From the NCBI RefSeq assembly GCF_010728925.1, contig NZ_AP022608.1, positions 1,116,001 through 1,180,000 of the forward strand: a stretch of DNA of 64,000 nucleotides. Reading direction: 5' to 3'. The translations under genes were made by a program, and so were the position numbers. This DNA comes from Mycolicibacterium gadium (GTDB lineage: Bacteria; Actinomycetota; Actinomycetes; Mycobacteriales; Mycobacteriaceae). The notes beneath the pieces were generated by a model. It saw nothing but the letters and a program-made list of their open reading frames with translations. It did no database searches and was not told the DNA's origin. The first letter of the stretch is position 1; each line of letters begins with the position of its first letter. This document shows positions 63,446 through 64,000 of the stretch, one piece after another.

Positions 63446-64000
63446 TTAGCGCACGTCAGACGCGTCCAGGATCTGTTGCGCAGCAAGCGCGGGCGTCAGC
63501 TCTCCATCGCGGACCTTGCGCTCGACTTCGGCCCGGATCTCCTTAACCGCGGGATGCGACAGCACACGGTCCAGCACGGCGTCGCGGACCATCGACCACG
63601 TCCACTCGACCTGCTGGGTGCGCCTGCGGGCCTCGAACTCACCGGCCGCGGTCAACACCTCGCGGTGCTTCAGCACCGTGTCCCACAGCTCGACCAGGCC
63701 GTCGCCGGTCAGTGCGCTCATGGTGAGAACCGGTGGGCGCCATAATGTTTCGCGTGGGTAGATCAGCCTGATCGCACCGGTCAGTTCGCGCGCGGCCGCC
63801 TTCGCCTCCAAGGCATGCTCGCCGTCGGCCTTGTTCACCACCACGATGTCGGCGAGCTCCAGCACGCCCTTCTTGATGCCCTGGAGCTGGTCGCCGGTGC
63901 GCGCCAAAGTCAGAAACACGAAGGTGTCCACCATGTTGGCGACGGTCACCTCCGACTGCCCGACACCCACCGTCTCCACCAGGATGACGTCGAACCCGGC
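63446..64000 (-). CDS. MeaB/ArgK-family GTPase (partial, 5' end outside window)
   Basis: About 185 C-terminal residues of a G3E GTPase (Rv1496-like) that helps load or protect B12 in methylmalonyl-CoA mutase. Visible: VILVETVGVGQSEV (G3 region), VVVNKADG (G4), LTMSALTGDGLVELW (G5) and the C-terminal dimerisation helices. The start and P-loop are beyond position 64000. A mutase gene is expected upstream, outside the window. Confidence 0.92.
   Translation of the reverse strand, partial: AGFDVILVETVGVGQSEVTVANMVDTFVFLTLARTGDQLQGIKKGVLELADIVVVNKADGEHALEAKAAARELTGAIRLIYPRETLWRPPVLTMSALTGDGLVELWDTVLKHREVLTAAGEFEARRRTQQVEWTWSMVRDAVLDRVLSHPAVKEIRAEVERKVRDGELTPALAAQQILDASDVR

Overview
The window is chromosomal DNA of a high-GC actinobacterium. 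Gene content and order match the Mycobacterium core around M. tuberculosis Rv1496-Rv1497 and Rv1536-Rv1614 (trp, his, nad, bio and tre loci, dnaE1, lspA, ileS). Extra accessory genes between these blocks suggest a fast-growing, environmental Mycolicibacterium-type species. The species call is from remembered synteny; no search was run.

Layout. 1-6888: minus-strand amino-acid cluster lgt (cut by the window edge), trpA, trpB, trpC, a trp-associated membrane protein, trpE and a phytanoyl-CoA-dioxygenase-like gene. 6956-8217: a divergent peroxiredoxin and ABC ATPase. 8239-16997: the his operon hisD-C-B-H-A-impA-F-I, continuing without a real gap into two tandem alpha/beta hydrolases and a small unknown gene. 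17064-20195: an accessory island (two paralogous membrane-anchored proteins flanking an F420-type reductase, an alcohol dehydrogenase and a TetR regulator). 20224-24438: NAD de novo operon nadA-B-C with a divergent NrtR-type regulator. 24481-26416: lipase and DUF2567 membrane protein. 26430-32297: biotin genes (bsaP, bioB, bioQ-like regulator, 2H phosphoesterase, bioD, bioF, bioA). 32321-40579: acyltransferase and treX-treY-treZ. 40576-44984: ilvA plus small accessory genes. 44984-58769: dnaE1, rarD, an RluD-like pseudouridine synthase, lspA, ansA, dinX, a ferritin-like gene, an LLM oxidoreductase, an S4 protein and ileS, which has a T-box leader. 59022-60975: a condensation-like protein divergent from an HTH regulator and a 7-TM protein. 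61002-62113: a complete IS481-family element. 62115-64000: a lipL-like beta-lactamase-fold esterase and a partial MeaB GTPase.

How it works together. The core is anabolic: Trp, His, NAD, biotin and trehalose synthesis. PriA (hisA) probably covers the missing trpF step. Regulation can be read from sequence at four places: a perfect NrtR-type palindrome between nadA and nrtR, BioQ-type palindromes upstream of bioB/bioQ and between bioA and bioF, a TetR/ADH direct-repeat operator, and the ileS T-box. Many genes at divergent junctions have a TANNNT hexamer 6-8 bases before the start codon, the expected pattern of leaderless mycobacterial mRNAs. The IS481 element sits exactly at the lipL stop codon, and its target duplication also supplies the transposase stop codon. 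No tRNA, rRNA or CRISPR was seen, and no gene-free stretch exceeds 300 bases; the longest (58770-59021) holds the ileS leader.
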